A stretch of 64,000 nt of DNA, taken from contig JABMLP010000001.1 in assembly GCA_013176395.1 (NCBI GenBank), positions 1,054,001 to 1,118,000 on the forward strand. Reading direction: 5' to 3'. The first letter of the stretch is position 1. Every line of letters starts with the position of its first letter. Positions 54,546-64,000 of the stretch are shown piece after piece. Under the pieces are notes generated by a model. The model had not been told where the DNA came from and did no database searches. It was given only the letters and a program-made list of their open reading frames with translations. This stretch comes from Venturia oleaginea (taxonomy: Eukaryota > Ascomycota > Dothideomycetes > Venturiales > Venturiaceae). The position numbers were made by a program, and so were the translations under genes.

Positions 54546-56807
54546 TCATCAAGTTGGAGCTGCCAACTAATTCTGCTCAGAGAAGGAACAGCCTCTATAA
54601 TACTAACTCTTCGCATATGGACTCACTCATTGAGATAGTACCTATGCAAGCAACAATCACAGATCCAATACCCCCTTTTTACTAACCGCTAGTTGCTGAT
54701 TTTCTCAGTGCATTAGCAAATGGTAAGTTGCGCCTTTTGTTTTTATTGTTGTTCTAGAGTTATTTCCGGTGTGGTATTAAAATATGTTGAGAAAATGCTT
54801 CTAAAAAAGAATTTAAAAAAATTGTTTGGGCTTAGAATGAAGGGAGCGTTGACAGTTGGATAGAATGTATAATAGAGTGTCGGTAGTGTCCCCCTGGAGC
54901 CATACTGGCCCGACGGGTGTATTGAATCAATCCATCCATCCATCCAATGTTAACGATATCCCCAGAGACGACTTTGGCAAAGACTTTGGCAGCCGGTTGG
55001 ATGATGCATCTGTTCACAGTATTTAGTAAGGCGAAGGTCGCTAGCGACGGGCGAGGCACTGTATTGATCGAGATCTCCAGATACTCATCGGCGGTATAGA
55101 CGGGTCCCCCCTTCTTAGCCTTCTTATTGATTTTTGGTGCCCTCGGAAGATTTGTTGACAGTTCTGTCGGAAGATATTCTTAGTAACGGCATCCGGTATC
55201 AAACACGAGATTGAGATCGGTGTTTTGTCGATTCTTGTGTTTCCCTCAACTTCGAATCATCTTGATCCTCATTCATCTGGGTGTGCAGCTCGGGTTAAAT
55301 GTCATGGCCAAAAGTTTTAGGCTAACCTGATGAAATAAGGGCTGTGCAGGAAAGTATTCATTGAAGACTTAGAGACAGCTTGTGGAGGGAAGAAAAAATT
55401 GACCGTATTGCTTTTTCTAAGTGATGGCATAAAGCCTGACTATATACACATAACTGTGGAAACCTCTAGAAGTGAATGTATGAGGTCATTGCAGATCCTC
55501 AGTGTGGAGTGTTTAACTTCACATGATGCCAAGACGTTCCTATCCCAAGATGTTTCAACATAACCTCCTTAGTCTTGTTCTCTTCCCAATACTCGCTCAT
55601 CTCGGCTTCATTATACTTAATTCGCCAGATTCTTATACCGCGTGGTTCCTTATCAAACACAACAACTTTGCGGATTTCGCGATCAGCAGGGTGCATTTAT
55701 GACCTGCTAGCAGAGCCTCGGCCTATTCTTCAAGATCGTGGAATACCTAATGGTCTTCGAATAGGATTCGGAAGCCGATTGGGTCGCATTCGAAGTATTC
55801 TCTAAGGCCTTAGATTAATGCTTCAACATTTGCTGGCAAGCAACGTCTTCACGATATCAAGGACGGCCTTGCGCTCCGCGTGCTTGCTGTAAGTAGTGTT
55901 GTCATGGAACGCGTGGAGAAGTTTCGAAAGATGGATTTAAGAGCCTTAGTAGATCGTATTCAAGGTACCCTTATAAGCCTTAAATCAAGGCTTCTATAAT
56001 ATCGCAAGACGAGGGAGATAAGCATGACGTCCACAGTATCGAAAACGACATATTTTGGTGGCGGTTTGTTCGTGTTGTTGAATTTCGTTTGTCGTAGAGA
56101 CAGACACTATTGCAAGCATCCCGTCAAGAACTTTCTGGGTTTCATTTCAGCGAGACACCTTCTCAATCCGGTAGATAAAAATTTACTACGCCGAATAGGC
56201 TCGGTCATAATTTGCTCCTCATTGCACACTTTAATTGTCTTTCAGAGAGTGCCGAGACGAGAGTATATCTACAACTAGCTGAATGATTTGTGGCAGACCC
56301 GTTATCGAAGGTGGGCAAACTTCGTGGAACGTAATTCGCATGCTGGTCACGTCCACGTCGAAGGTATTGAGAAGTGACGATTCCACGATAAATACACATA
56401 TAAGGCAGTTCAATTGATAGTTGCATAATTCTTTAGAAGTAGGAGATTATAGTACACTCAAGTAAGTTGAATGTATCGGCGTTGAGGCCGTTATCCCAGC
56501 AGGGGGATCTTCAGGGGGATTGATTATCCGTTACTCAACAGAAGGTACTAAAGCAAGAGGTCTCGTTGTCCTCCGCCTCGACGTTGTCGGCCATTTGACT
56601 GGTAGGAGTATGTGGTATTGGATTCGGTTTAACCAACATGACCAAATGCTTTTTCCACTCATTGCAAAACCATCTAAGGGACAGAAGGGTTGCAATCGGC
56701 CAGGTATGGATTGGATGCCAGTTTGGGTACGCACCCATGCCCCTCACTCGGACAGCGGTTTCCCTACAACGCGTCAGTCTACCTATTCACATTCCCACGA
56801 GAGCTGG
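54546..56807. other. Gene-poor; contains the second copy of the dispersed repeat
   Basis: No complete gene supported. The peptide MHPADREIRKVVVFDKEPRG on the minus strand (55499-55696) belongs to the dispersed repeat. Other ORFs show no domain. Confidence 0.5.
55325..55570. repeat. Dispersed repeat, copy 2 (other copy at 31.24 kb)
   Basis: Shares four blocks in the same order with 31240-31450, with an extra stretch of about 50 bases between blocks 2 and 3 here. Diverged but clearly related. Confidence 0.75.
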
Positions 56808-57055
56808 CTAAGTAGCTTCTTGATTCAAACATACCGGATTAGAACCACAGGCGTACCTAGGTTTTCCAAGATCGGACCCGCTAGGGACACACTCGCCCCA
56901 ATTACCGCACATGTAGCAGCAGTTCTGTTTGTCATCGAATCAGTTTATAGACTTGTGTATGTAGAGAGGGATAGTAGAGTAGAATTATAACGTACCCACC
57001 AGGCGTGGCCGGTAGCGAGGAGTGAGAGGAATATAGCTAGAGTGAAGAGCTTCAT
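56808..57055 (-). CDS. Small secreted cysteine-rich protein, about 58 aa
   Basis: Exons 57055-56996 and 56924-56808 with a 71-base intron (GTACGT to CAG, phase 0). The first exon is almost exactly a signal peptide, MKLFTLAIFLSLLATGHA, ending WW. The second encodes NCCYMCGNWGECV and YACGSNPVCLNQ, giving six cysteines in under 40 residues. The stop follows in frame, but GTATGT after SNP could be a donor to a further exon. Effector-like or antimicrobial-like by form only. Confidence 0.6.
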
Positions 57056-57625
57056 GGTGTTTGATAGTGTACTCGATGGAGAGGTGAATGAGTTGCTTCA
57101 TACTTATTGCAAGCAATTATAGGCAGAAAGCAGCGAAAAGCAAAGGATTGTAATACTATATGCCAAGTAGCCACCTCCGTATCAAGAGCACTTGGAGCAT
57201 GGGAATCGCAATTTACAACCCCAGAAAGTCCAAGAGAGAGCTCTTGGCAAAAGAGAGCAGTGCAACTGCTTCAAAACCCACTTTTCTATTCCCTTAAGAC
57301 GCGATTCACCACAGTGCCAATGTATATTGCGGGTCTTGCATTGATAGACGTACCATATAGGTGATTCAGAACTTACTCATCGTATTAGGCATTTATCCAT
57401 ACAATGATTAACTATAGCATGAATCCCGGTAGGTCGCCGCCTAAGCCCCGTATATTACCTATCTAAATTGATTACGCGAATATTTTGGAGCTGCTCGGTT
57501 TTCTTATCCAAAACAGCCTGATAAACCCACTTAAATACGAGTGGTTTGGATAACCTCGATACTGACTCAGCCAAAGTACGCTAAGAACCGCGGCAAACAT
57601 GCTGGCACTGCTCATTGCATTGTGG
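57056..57625. other. Intergenic, no gene seen
   Basis: An ORF on the minus strand at 57472-57723 may be a shadow of, or an alternative end to, the next gene. Confidence 0.4.
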
Positions 57626-58234
57626 CTACCTCGTGTGAATCGCGCCCTTAGCATCACATCGTCGTTGCGATAGAAGATTACCTTGTCCTCGTGACACACA
57701 ACTGCATTCCGAATCGATGGCATTCGTCCAGTTGCGACACACTTCAGAGCCTTCTTTGGTTGAAACTAAGGTATCTTCGATGATAGTAAGTAGCCTTTCC
57801 CACAATTCCCAATCGGTCAAGGACAGATTCCACTTCCACAAGAAGAGATACCTCATCACTTCACGACCATCCGACTCCTCTCGCCTTCGAAGCTCTTCAG
57901 TTTTCTTCTGGGGTTCCCCCTTTTCGTTATGCCCTCGGCCTTCTTTCCATGGCTAGTCGCTCTCTTCTCTCTTGTCCAATCATCTTATTCCGCGTGCCAA
58001 TCAGTTAGCATGGCTCGAACCCACCGCCGACAGATTGACACTCTCCTTGGCTTTTAAGATTGCGAGGTGTCCATTGTTCTCGTCCTTGCTCACAGATGGC
58101 TTTTCAATTTCCTGTGTCGAGAAGGTTTTCGGGGCGGGAACGGGAGCCTGAACGGGTGGTGAGATAACCGCGCTCTGTACTGTACTGGGGTGGTGTGACT
58201 GCAGGTGTAAGCTAGGTGCAGCAAACGACGGCAT
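57626..58234 (-). CDS. Hypothetical protein, 178 aa, two exons
   Basis: Exons 58234-58025 and 57952-57626 join in phase 0 (GTGGGT donor, CTAG acceptor). The first exon is Pro/Ser/His-rich (APSLHLQSHHPSTVQSA). The second has a charged helix (EKGEPQKKTEELRRREESDG) and a Trp/Leu-rich stretch (MRYLFLWKWNLSLTDWELWE) followed by LLTIIEDTLVSTKEGSEVC. The join is reasonable but the C-terminus may be spliced differently. No family recognised. Confidence 0.4.
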
Positions 58235-58806
58235 CGCTGTTGCCTTTGATGGACGTTAGCGGATGCGCTATTTGAGCATCAATGCTGACTAATCGATACA
58301 CATCTCCACGTGCTCCACCCAACGGAGACCAGCCAGCTACCATAGTGGCTTGATGCGGGCCTCGGCAACTTTGAAGACGAGTGTCAACGTCAGTCCAAAA
58401 AATTGGAGAATGTCCATGTTGATGCCCCACAAATGACAATAACCCTTCATTCTGTGAAATGTAGATCGCACCAGATCCTCTCGTATTTCTAGGTACTGTA
58501 CAGGCTGACTAATAGGCCCCGAAGTCTCGAACCTGGTTCAATTTCCCGAATACAGACTTCATCCGAGAAAATGAAGACTTCAGCGTCTTTTCGACGTTAA
58601 AGTAGCGAAGAACTTTATAAGAGTTATAATTTTCGGGAGGAAGACCTGAGGTCATTACTCTCAAGGAAGACCTTACTTACCTCTCTCCCGTCCCCGCTAA
58701 ACCTAAGTAGGGAGCAACCAGACAAGGTACCACTTATAATCTACATTTCACAGAATAAAGCTACAAAATGAGTCTACTGCCTAAGAAAGCTGTACGAAGG
58801 AGGTCT
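58235..58806. other. Intergenic, no gene seen
   Basis: A short ORF at 58212-58439 (minus) could be an upstream exon of the preceding gene, since GCTAAC...AAAG before 58245 looks like an intron end; not resolved. Confidence 0.4.
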
Positions 58807-59388
58807 TAATTCCCACAGCGCCTTTGAGTCGGTCGGGCTGTTTCTTGATCACCACTACTACGAGTATTCTTTGATCCCTGAGGCGCAACAGACGCCTCAG
58901 CAGCTACCCGCGCTGCTGCAGTCCCATACTCTACAGTACCACCTTGCTGGATCCGCTTCCTTTTACGCGATTTTCGCTTCGTCATTACTGCCAATTGCTC
59001 TTCAAGCTCGTGGTTTCGTGCAATAAGTAGAGCGTTCTGGTGTAGCATCAATTCAGCGCGAATCCTCGCGAATCGAGATCGAGGATATATCGGATAATCG
59101 TTTGCTCTTCGTTTGCTCTTCTATTGTAGTGAGCTTATGAGAGTTTGGGCGAGTTTGAGATCGAGAGGTGATTCCGCGGAGCCGATCAGAGAGGCTTTGG
59201 TGTTTAACGTTAAAGGCTGTAGCAGCGCGCCGTAGGCTTTGAAATTGGCCAGAGGTATAAGCCTGAAGAGCGAGATCAATTCTACCTTCTTCTTGAACGG
59301 CTATCGCGTTGCGTTGTTGAGACATTACGTGTTGAAGAGGATAAGGGCTGTGCCAAGGAAAAGTGGCCGGCTCGGTGGTGGAATACGT
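58807..59388 (-). mobile_element. pogo-type element, internally deleted and left-truncated
   Basis: The right end has the same terminal sequence as the full copy (GGTGGTGGAATACGT, TA at 59389-59390). The minus strand reads MSQQRNAIAVQEEGRIDLAL (psq-type HTH, 59325 down) and then, at about 59052, jumps to LMLHQNALLIARNHELEEQL, the region after the catalytic core. Compared with the 59.4 kb copy about 1.07 kb, the whole DDE core, is missing, with a GCGC shared at the joint. The left end, including the CCHC knuckle and left TIR, is absent. Confidence 0.8.
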
Positions 59389-59409
59389 TATCGCGAAAGC
59401 TTTACGATA

Positions 59410-61258
59410 ACGTATTCCACCATCGAGCGGGTCAACCCATCGAGCGGGTCAAAAAGGCTTGGCACGACCAACTTATGTTACGACTCTTCAATTTAATCGC
59501 TATCAACAATAGATTCTAAGTCCGTCGTGCTGCTATTTGATTCAGAAGATATCTCGATATCTTTTTTACAAGTTCGCGCATTATGCCCAGCTGCGCCGCA
59601 GTTCCTACAGCGCCGTTGAATTGGTCGGGCTGTTTCTTGACCACCACTACCACGAGCCTTCTTTGATCCCTGAGGCGCTATAGACGCCTCTGCAGCTACC
59701 TGCGCTGCTGCAGTCCCATACTGAATAGTACCACCTTGCTGGATCCACTTCCTTTGGCGCGATTTTCGGTTCGTTGTTACTGCTAATTGCTCTTCAAGCT
59801 TGCGGTTACGCGCAACAAGCAGAGCGTTTTGGTGTAGCATCAATTCAGCGCCCTTAACAAGCTGGGAAAAGCCTGCCTGCGCAGTAACTGGTGACCGAGT
59901 AAAAGACTCGCTTACGAACTTGGATTGGGATCCAAATTCATAAGTATGGCTTGGAGTCTTGGACTGCCACGGCGTTTCTGGGAGATGGGTTTCTGGCGGG
60001 GTTCGTAGCCGTACTTCAAGGCGATCCAACACCACCTGCGCGTCGATAGGGACTAGCCCTACTGCCTCAAAAGCCTTTTGACAGTTCTCTTTCGTAAACA
60101 CGTCGAAAAACGCGTCTTTGAAGGCAGGGAGAAAGCCTTCCTTGTTGATATGGTACACGTGTTGGCGTGCCAAGTCCCGGACGCGTTGGGAGTACTTGCG
60201 CTTCAACGGCGAGAAGCAGACCACGTCAAGGGGCTGGAGTATATGCAACGAGTGCGATGGCATGCAGAGGGTTATAATCTTGTTTTCGAGGCAGTAGTCC
60301 TTGAAATCCTGGCTGAGATGGCTCTCATGGCCGTCCAAAATAAGCAGCCTGTATACCCCCACCTGCCGCGCCTTTGTATACGCGTCAAAGTGCTTCAACC
60401 ACTCAAGACCAAGCGCATTATTTGTCCAGCCGTTCTCAAAGACCGAGAGCTTCCAATTCCGTGGCATATCTGCCTCCTTATACCACGCAGAGATATGAAC
60501 GCGTCCTTTGTAGATAATGAATGGCGGGGTCGCATACCCGGCGGCGCAGATGCTCTGGATAACTGTAACCCACTCGCGATCGCCTGGCTGGATCAAATTA
60601 GGCCGTGTACGTCTTTCAGAAGCTGTGACGACCTTCATTGACCCAATAACGCCCATCTGGAAGCCAATCTCGTCAAAGTTGTGCGTATCCTCGTCGTGGA
60701 TACCGTACTTTGCCTTAGTGTCTGTAACGAGCTTGAACCACGCGCCAATAATCTCTGGATCTTCCTATAGTATCCTCTGCCTATCCTTAGCTCGATTGAA
60801 GGCCATCTTGAGCTTATCTGAGCGCGTTATGAACCTCTCAGCCCAGTTTTTCCCTACTGGCTCTCCACCGCGTACACCCAGTAGTTTATCCGCCATATCT
60901 GCTACCTCACACAGCCGGGGCGCGAATCCTCGCGAATCGAGGTCGAGGATGTATTGGACAATTGTCTGCTCTTCAGTCGTAGTGAGCTTGTGTCGGGCGT
61001 TGCGAGTATCTAGGCGATACGTAATTCCGTTATATCGCCTAGTTAATGTTGAAGGAGGTATATCAAACGCCTCAGCAGCGCGCCGGAGGCTTTGGAATTG
61101 GTGGGTATTGTAGGCAGAAAGGGCAAGCTGAATTCTGCCTTCTCTGTTAGATGATTGCGCGTTTTGTTGTTGAGACATATTGTGTTGATAAGGGAGCAGC
61201 TGGTCTTGGCATAAACTGACCCGCTCGATGGGTTGACCCACTCGATGGTGGAATACGT
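59410..61258 (-). mobile_element. pogo/Fot1-type DNA transposon, nearly intact copy
   Basis: 1849 bp, bounded by TA at 59408-59409 and 61259-61260. Inverted ends are about 42 bp with one mismatch: ACGTATTCCACCATCGAG, then GGGTCAACCCATCGAGCGGG. The unit CGAGCGGGTCA occurs twice within each end. Lies 17 bases from the end of the deleted copy, with the two element ends pointing at each other. Confidence 0.9.
59493..61178 (-). pseudogene. pogo-type DDE transposase with a single in-frame TAG
   Basis: From ATG 61178 (MSQQQNAQSSNREGRIQLAL) the frame runs through a psq HTH (FQSLRRAAEAFDIPPSTL), a CENP-B/Tc5 HTH, the DDE core (NFDEIGFQMG, ILDGHESHL, LQPLD; DD35D) and a CCHC knuckle (CRNCGAAGHNARTC) to 59493. 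The only break seen is TAG at about 60769, in RQRIL-stop-EDPEI, where copy 1 has CAG. CAG to TAG is a C-to-T change in a CpA, as RIP would make. Domestic function is unlikely given intact TIRs. Confidence 0.85.
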
Positions 61259-61410
61259 TAATACTAATATTAGAGTAGGACTACTTCGCTAAAATTTTAG
61301 TAACGTGATATAAGCCCCGCTTATTTCCCGATTAAGCTCTGGTTTTGCCAAGATAAGCTACCCAGTTTCGCCAATTAAGACGGTATGCTGTCCCTCCACG
61401 CATCCATTGG

Positions 61411-61627
61411 TGTCACGGGGCGGGTTCGGGTATCAGGAGGAAGGAGCAGCAGCAGGAACAGGTATCAGGCAGGTTTGACGACAGGACGTAGCTCAAAGGG
61501 CTACGAATTGGTTGAAGCCAGGTAGGCTTTAAAACCTTTCCTCGGCAGAACTCCGGTTCTGCCTTGATCACGTACCGTGGGGCCACCCCAACGGCGGGAA
61601 GGACTTGTCCGCGGTCGTACCGTGACA
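61411..61627. mobile_element. Probable solo LTR or MITE, 217 bp
   Basis: Flanked by ATTGG on both sides (61406-61410 and 61628-61632). Ends TGTCACGG and CCGTGACA, inverted, TG...CA. Five-base target duplication and TG...CA ends favour a solo LTR. Confidence 0.7.
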
Positions 61628-62038
61628 ATTGGGTACTATATTTTTAAAAGATTTTGATCGGATTTTGATTAAATCCAGGGACTCGATAATATACTGTCAT
61701 CTAATGATAGTAACCGGTAGTAGATCTGCTTTGTCCGATCCATACTTCACAGCAAAAACACCCTTACGAAGATCTAGCCGCTAGACCCCATCAGACCATA
61801 GTAGAACAGGGAGTCTATGGGGACTGGGATGATAAATGCACATGTACGATTTATCATCCTTTCTTTTACCTCCTCCGCAGCATCGTATTGACCTGGACTC
61901 CTAATCTTTTTGCATGAAACCCTTGAGAAAAGATCCGGTACATATGTTGGCGGGAAGATAGAGAATATATATAGAGGTCAAGGAAACATTTAACACCCCT
62001 CTGCGTTGCCTTCGCTCTCAATTTCTTTAAACCCTAAT
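61628..62038. other. Intergenic, promoter of the secreted gene
   Basis: A GAGAATATATATAGAGG stretch about 75 bases before the ATG is TATA-like. Nothing else. Confidence 0.5.
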
Positions 62039-62699
62039 ATGCTCTCGCCACTTCACTTCTTATCATTCGTACTTGCCGTGCAGCAGGTTTCTGGATCTCC
62101 TCTTGTAAATCCTCCTAATAATAACGTTGGACCCCCTGTTTCAGAAGCTATTAAAGCTCTAGAAAATCCCTCCAGAGAGTGGTACTACAGGGCCTGCGGA
62201 ATTTGCTATCGAGTTGGAGTTAAAATAGTCGTACGTCATACCAAACCCCTTTATTATATCGGACCCGATACCAGTGTTATGGGCATGGCCCATGGTTGGT
62301 ATAGGCTAAGAGCCTAAGCCTGATTGAGTCTAGTATAGAGAAAGAACCTCATTGAGGTTCTCTGTTTGTAGATACCTTCACTCTTTAACTGAATCTAAAC
62401 AATCTTTGGCTACGAGTATGCTGCGTCTTTCCAGCTACCGTCCCGTAATAACCAGAGATAGATAAATATATGGCCTAAGATTACTACTTTAAAATATGAA
62501 CTTCTGGGCTGATGAGATATTATAGAAAACTCATTGCGGCGATTCTTTTGCATCATTCAGCGAATGCGGAACTACCTGCTATCCTGAACATGTGAAAGCA
62601 AGTAATGAAATGTGCTGCGTATGTTTAACCTCTCCTCTCCGAACTTAGAAACCGTACTAACTTGTTTGTTTATAGTGGGCTACGTGTGGAAGATTTTAG
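62039..62699 (+). CDS. Small secreted cysteine-rich protein, 102 aa, three exons
   Basis: Exons 62039-62230, 62526-62618 and 62676-62699; GTACGT and GTATGT donors, TAG acceptors, all phase 0. The first intron is long (295 bases) for this window, but its 3' end matches the intron of the 53.1 kb relative. Signal peptide MLSPLHFLSFVLAVQQVSGS, a PPNNN pro-region, ACGIC, then HCGDSF, SECGTTCY, EMCC and ATCG, nine cysteines in all. Effector-like or antimicrobial-like by form; no named family. The last exon overlaps the 3' end of the SET remnant on the other strand by 20 bases. Confidence 0.7.
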
Positions 62700-63417
62700 T
62701 TGATGGATTCGAGAAACGCTGGCGCGGGTGAAGGGGAGGGCGATAACGAGGGTGGGAACCTGCGAGTTTGATCCGTTTTTCGCCAATCCAGGCGTTTTTG
62801 AAAATCTTGCAGCCTCGACATCCACAATCTAAATTCCAATGTTCTTGGAGCTTGGCTCGTCGTTCGTTGCGTGGGAGGGTGATAGCATCGGGGAAATAAG
62901 ATATTTTTATTTCAATTCCAGCTTTGATATTTTCGGATGTGCGAAACGTGTATCCCTGTCGAGGTTGGAGTTGTAAGAGTACGTGAAATAGACGTGGGGA
63001 ATGCAGGAGTGGTTGACGTCTGGCCACGAGGAATATATCTTTTGCAACGCAGTTTGCTCCATCTCGATTCGGACTCCACCATTATTGTCATGGTTTGTGT
63101 TAAAGTGATAGTTAACAGGAAGGGGAAGTCAGGGGACTCGGTAAAGAACGCGTGACTGGTGGTTGTATGCGCAACGTGGGAGTTGGCTTCACTACACATT
63201 GCTTGCCAACCCTGAAGTTTGGACAGACATGCGTAGACGAAGTCAAACTCGCCCTCCACTGATTTACCCGACTTCTGCCTGTACTCGTCATCGCGCCTGT
63301 CTCAGTCCATGGATTCTGTAAGGCGATTGAAGTTTCTTTGAGGGTGGCGTTTGGCTCGTAGTAAGAGTCAGGAAATTTCGCGAAGAAAGGATGGCTGCTG
63401 AGGGTGCGGCTATCCAA
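62680..63417 (-). pseudogene. SET-domain protein remnant
   Basis: Minus-strand pieces in different frames match the end of a fungal SET-domain (SMYD-like) protein in order: EFDFVYACLSKLQGWQAM, VNHSCIPHVYFTY (the NHSC motif), then after a one-base frame change IKAGIEIKISYF (the GEEI-isY motif) and WNLDCGCRGC (post-SET cysteines). The N-terminal part HPFFAKFPDSYYEPN lies in yet another frame. No complete gene can be made. Confidence 0.7.
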
Positions 63418-64000
63418 TTAATCGGCAAGCTGGTTGTTGACTGCAGAATTTGCCCCAGCTGTTGGGCTCATGCCATAAAGTCCTCGACCCAGGGTCCGCC
63501 ACAAGCCCACAAGCCGGGCCAGTGCAGTGATATCGTACTTGTTGCCGAACGTAGCCAGTCCGTGCCGTTCCTATAGCATGAGGGAGAGATGAAGAAGGTC
63601 GTCGAAGCGGAGATGCGCAATGAAGCTCATGCTTGACTCATAATGTAGCCAGTCCGTGCAGTTCTGATAGGGTGGCGGAGAGAGGAAGGTCGTCGAAGAG
63701 TAAATGGGCGATGGTGCAGGCGATGTTGCAGACGATGGTGCTGACAATGGTCATTACGGCGAGAGTTCACACAGAGTCTAAGATTCAGAGCGACCGGGCT
63801 GCGATGGTAGCGATTTCGCAAGATGAGCGATAGGCAGTCAGTGATTAGGAATTTGCGCGTCTTCCTTCAGCTTGGAGGGAGGGACATTCAATCTAGCGAA
63901 TAAGCACAACTAATTTGGCGAAGCTAGCTCGCGGAGAGGAACTGAATATAGAAATTATAATGAGGAAGTCGAATATCTAGCCGGCAATAAATAGCACGGA
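63418..64000. other. Intergenic to window end
   Basis: A near-repeat TAGCCAGTCCGTGC(A/C)GTTC occurs at about 63553 and 63647, each followed by AGAGAGGAAG/GAGAGATGAAG-type sequence and GTCGTCGAAG; this is a short duplicated block. No gene seen. Confidence 0.5.

Noticed and set aside
39157..60780. Reassignment of TAG as a sense codon, suggested by several in-frame TAGs
   Set aside because: Intact genes in the window (desaturase, the 403-aa gene, SET-neighbour secreted gene) end normally at TAG, so nonsense mutation is the simpler reading.

Overview
The window is nuclear DNA of a filamentous ascomycete (Pezizomycotina). Genes are split by introns of mostly about 45 to 110 bases with GTAAGT-type donors and CTAAC/CTGAC-type branch points. 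Recognisable products are fungal: an OLE1-type desaturase fused to cytochrome b5, a UapA-type purine permease, fungal AP-1-type bZIP, pogo/Fot1-type transposases and small cysteine-rich secreted proteins. A leotiomycete-like genome is my guess only; nothing here proves the class.

Layout. 0-30 kb is the gene-rich half: a small secreted cysteine-rich protein, a membrane alpha/beta hydrolase, an unrecognised 403-residue protein, a CCCH zinc-finger protein, methylenetetrahydrofolate reductase, a decayed triosephosphate isomerase, the stearoyl-CoA desaturase, a dead pogo element, a secreted epoxide hydrolase, a peroxisomal enoyl-CoA hydratase (ends SKL), a GPI-like cell-surface protein, a second CCCH protein with the same unusual architecture as the first, a secreted protein, and a bZIP gene broken at its DNA-contacting asparagine codon. 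30-39 kb is gene-poor, with only decayed fragments. 39-52.7 kb holds an ORF with two in-frame TAG codons, an iron-type alcohol dehydrogenase, a candidate RNase P RNA, an 804-bp inverted repeat of a Tc1-like transposase with a nested 171-bp insertion, a purine permease, a MOSC-domain (mARC-like) gene with one in-frame TAG, and a small mitochondrial-type membrane protein. 53-64 kb is the fast-evolving end: two related small secreted cysteine-rich genes (one decayed, one intact), another small cysteine-rich gene, a BIR-like zinc-domain ORF, two more pogo copies, a probable solo LTR and a SET-domain pseudogene.

Function. The intact genes are mostly housekeeping lipid, one-carbon and purine metabolism (desaturase, peroxisomal hydratase, MTHFR, permease) with no sign of a biosynthetic cluster. 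The interest lies in the paralogous zinc-finger pair, the secreted cysteine-rich genes sitting among transposons, the palindrome, and the many nearly intact genes interrupted by single lesions. TAG is a normal terminator in intact genes here (desaturase; the 4.3-5.7 kb gene), so the in-frame TAGs are most simply nonsense mutations, possibly RIP-like C-to-T changes. Exon borders were set by reading splice consensus and phase by eye; no alignment or transcript data were available.
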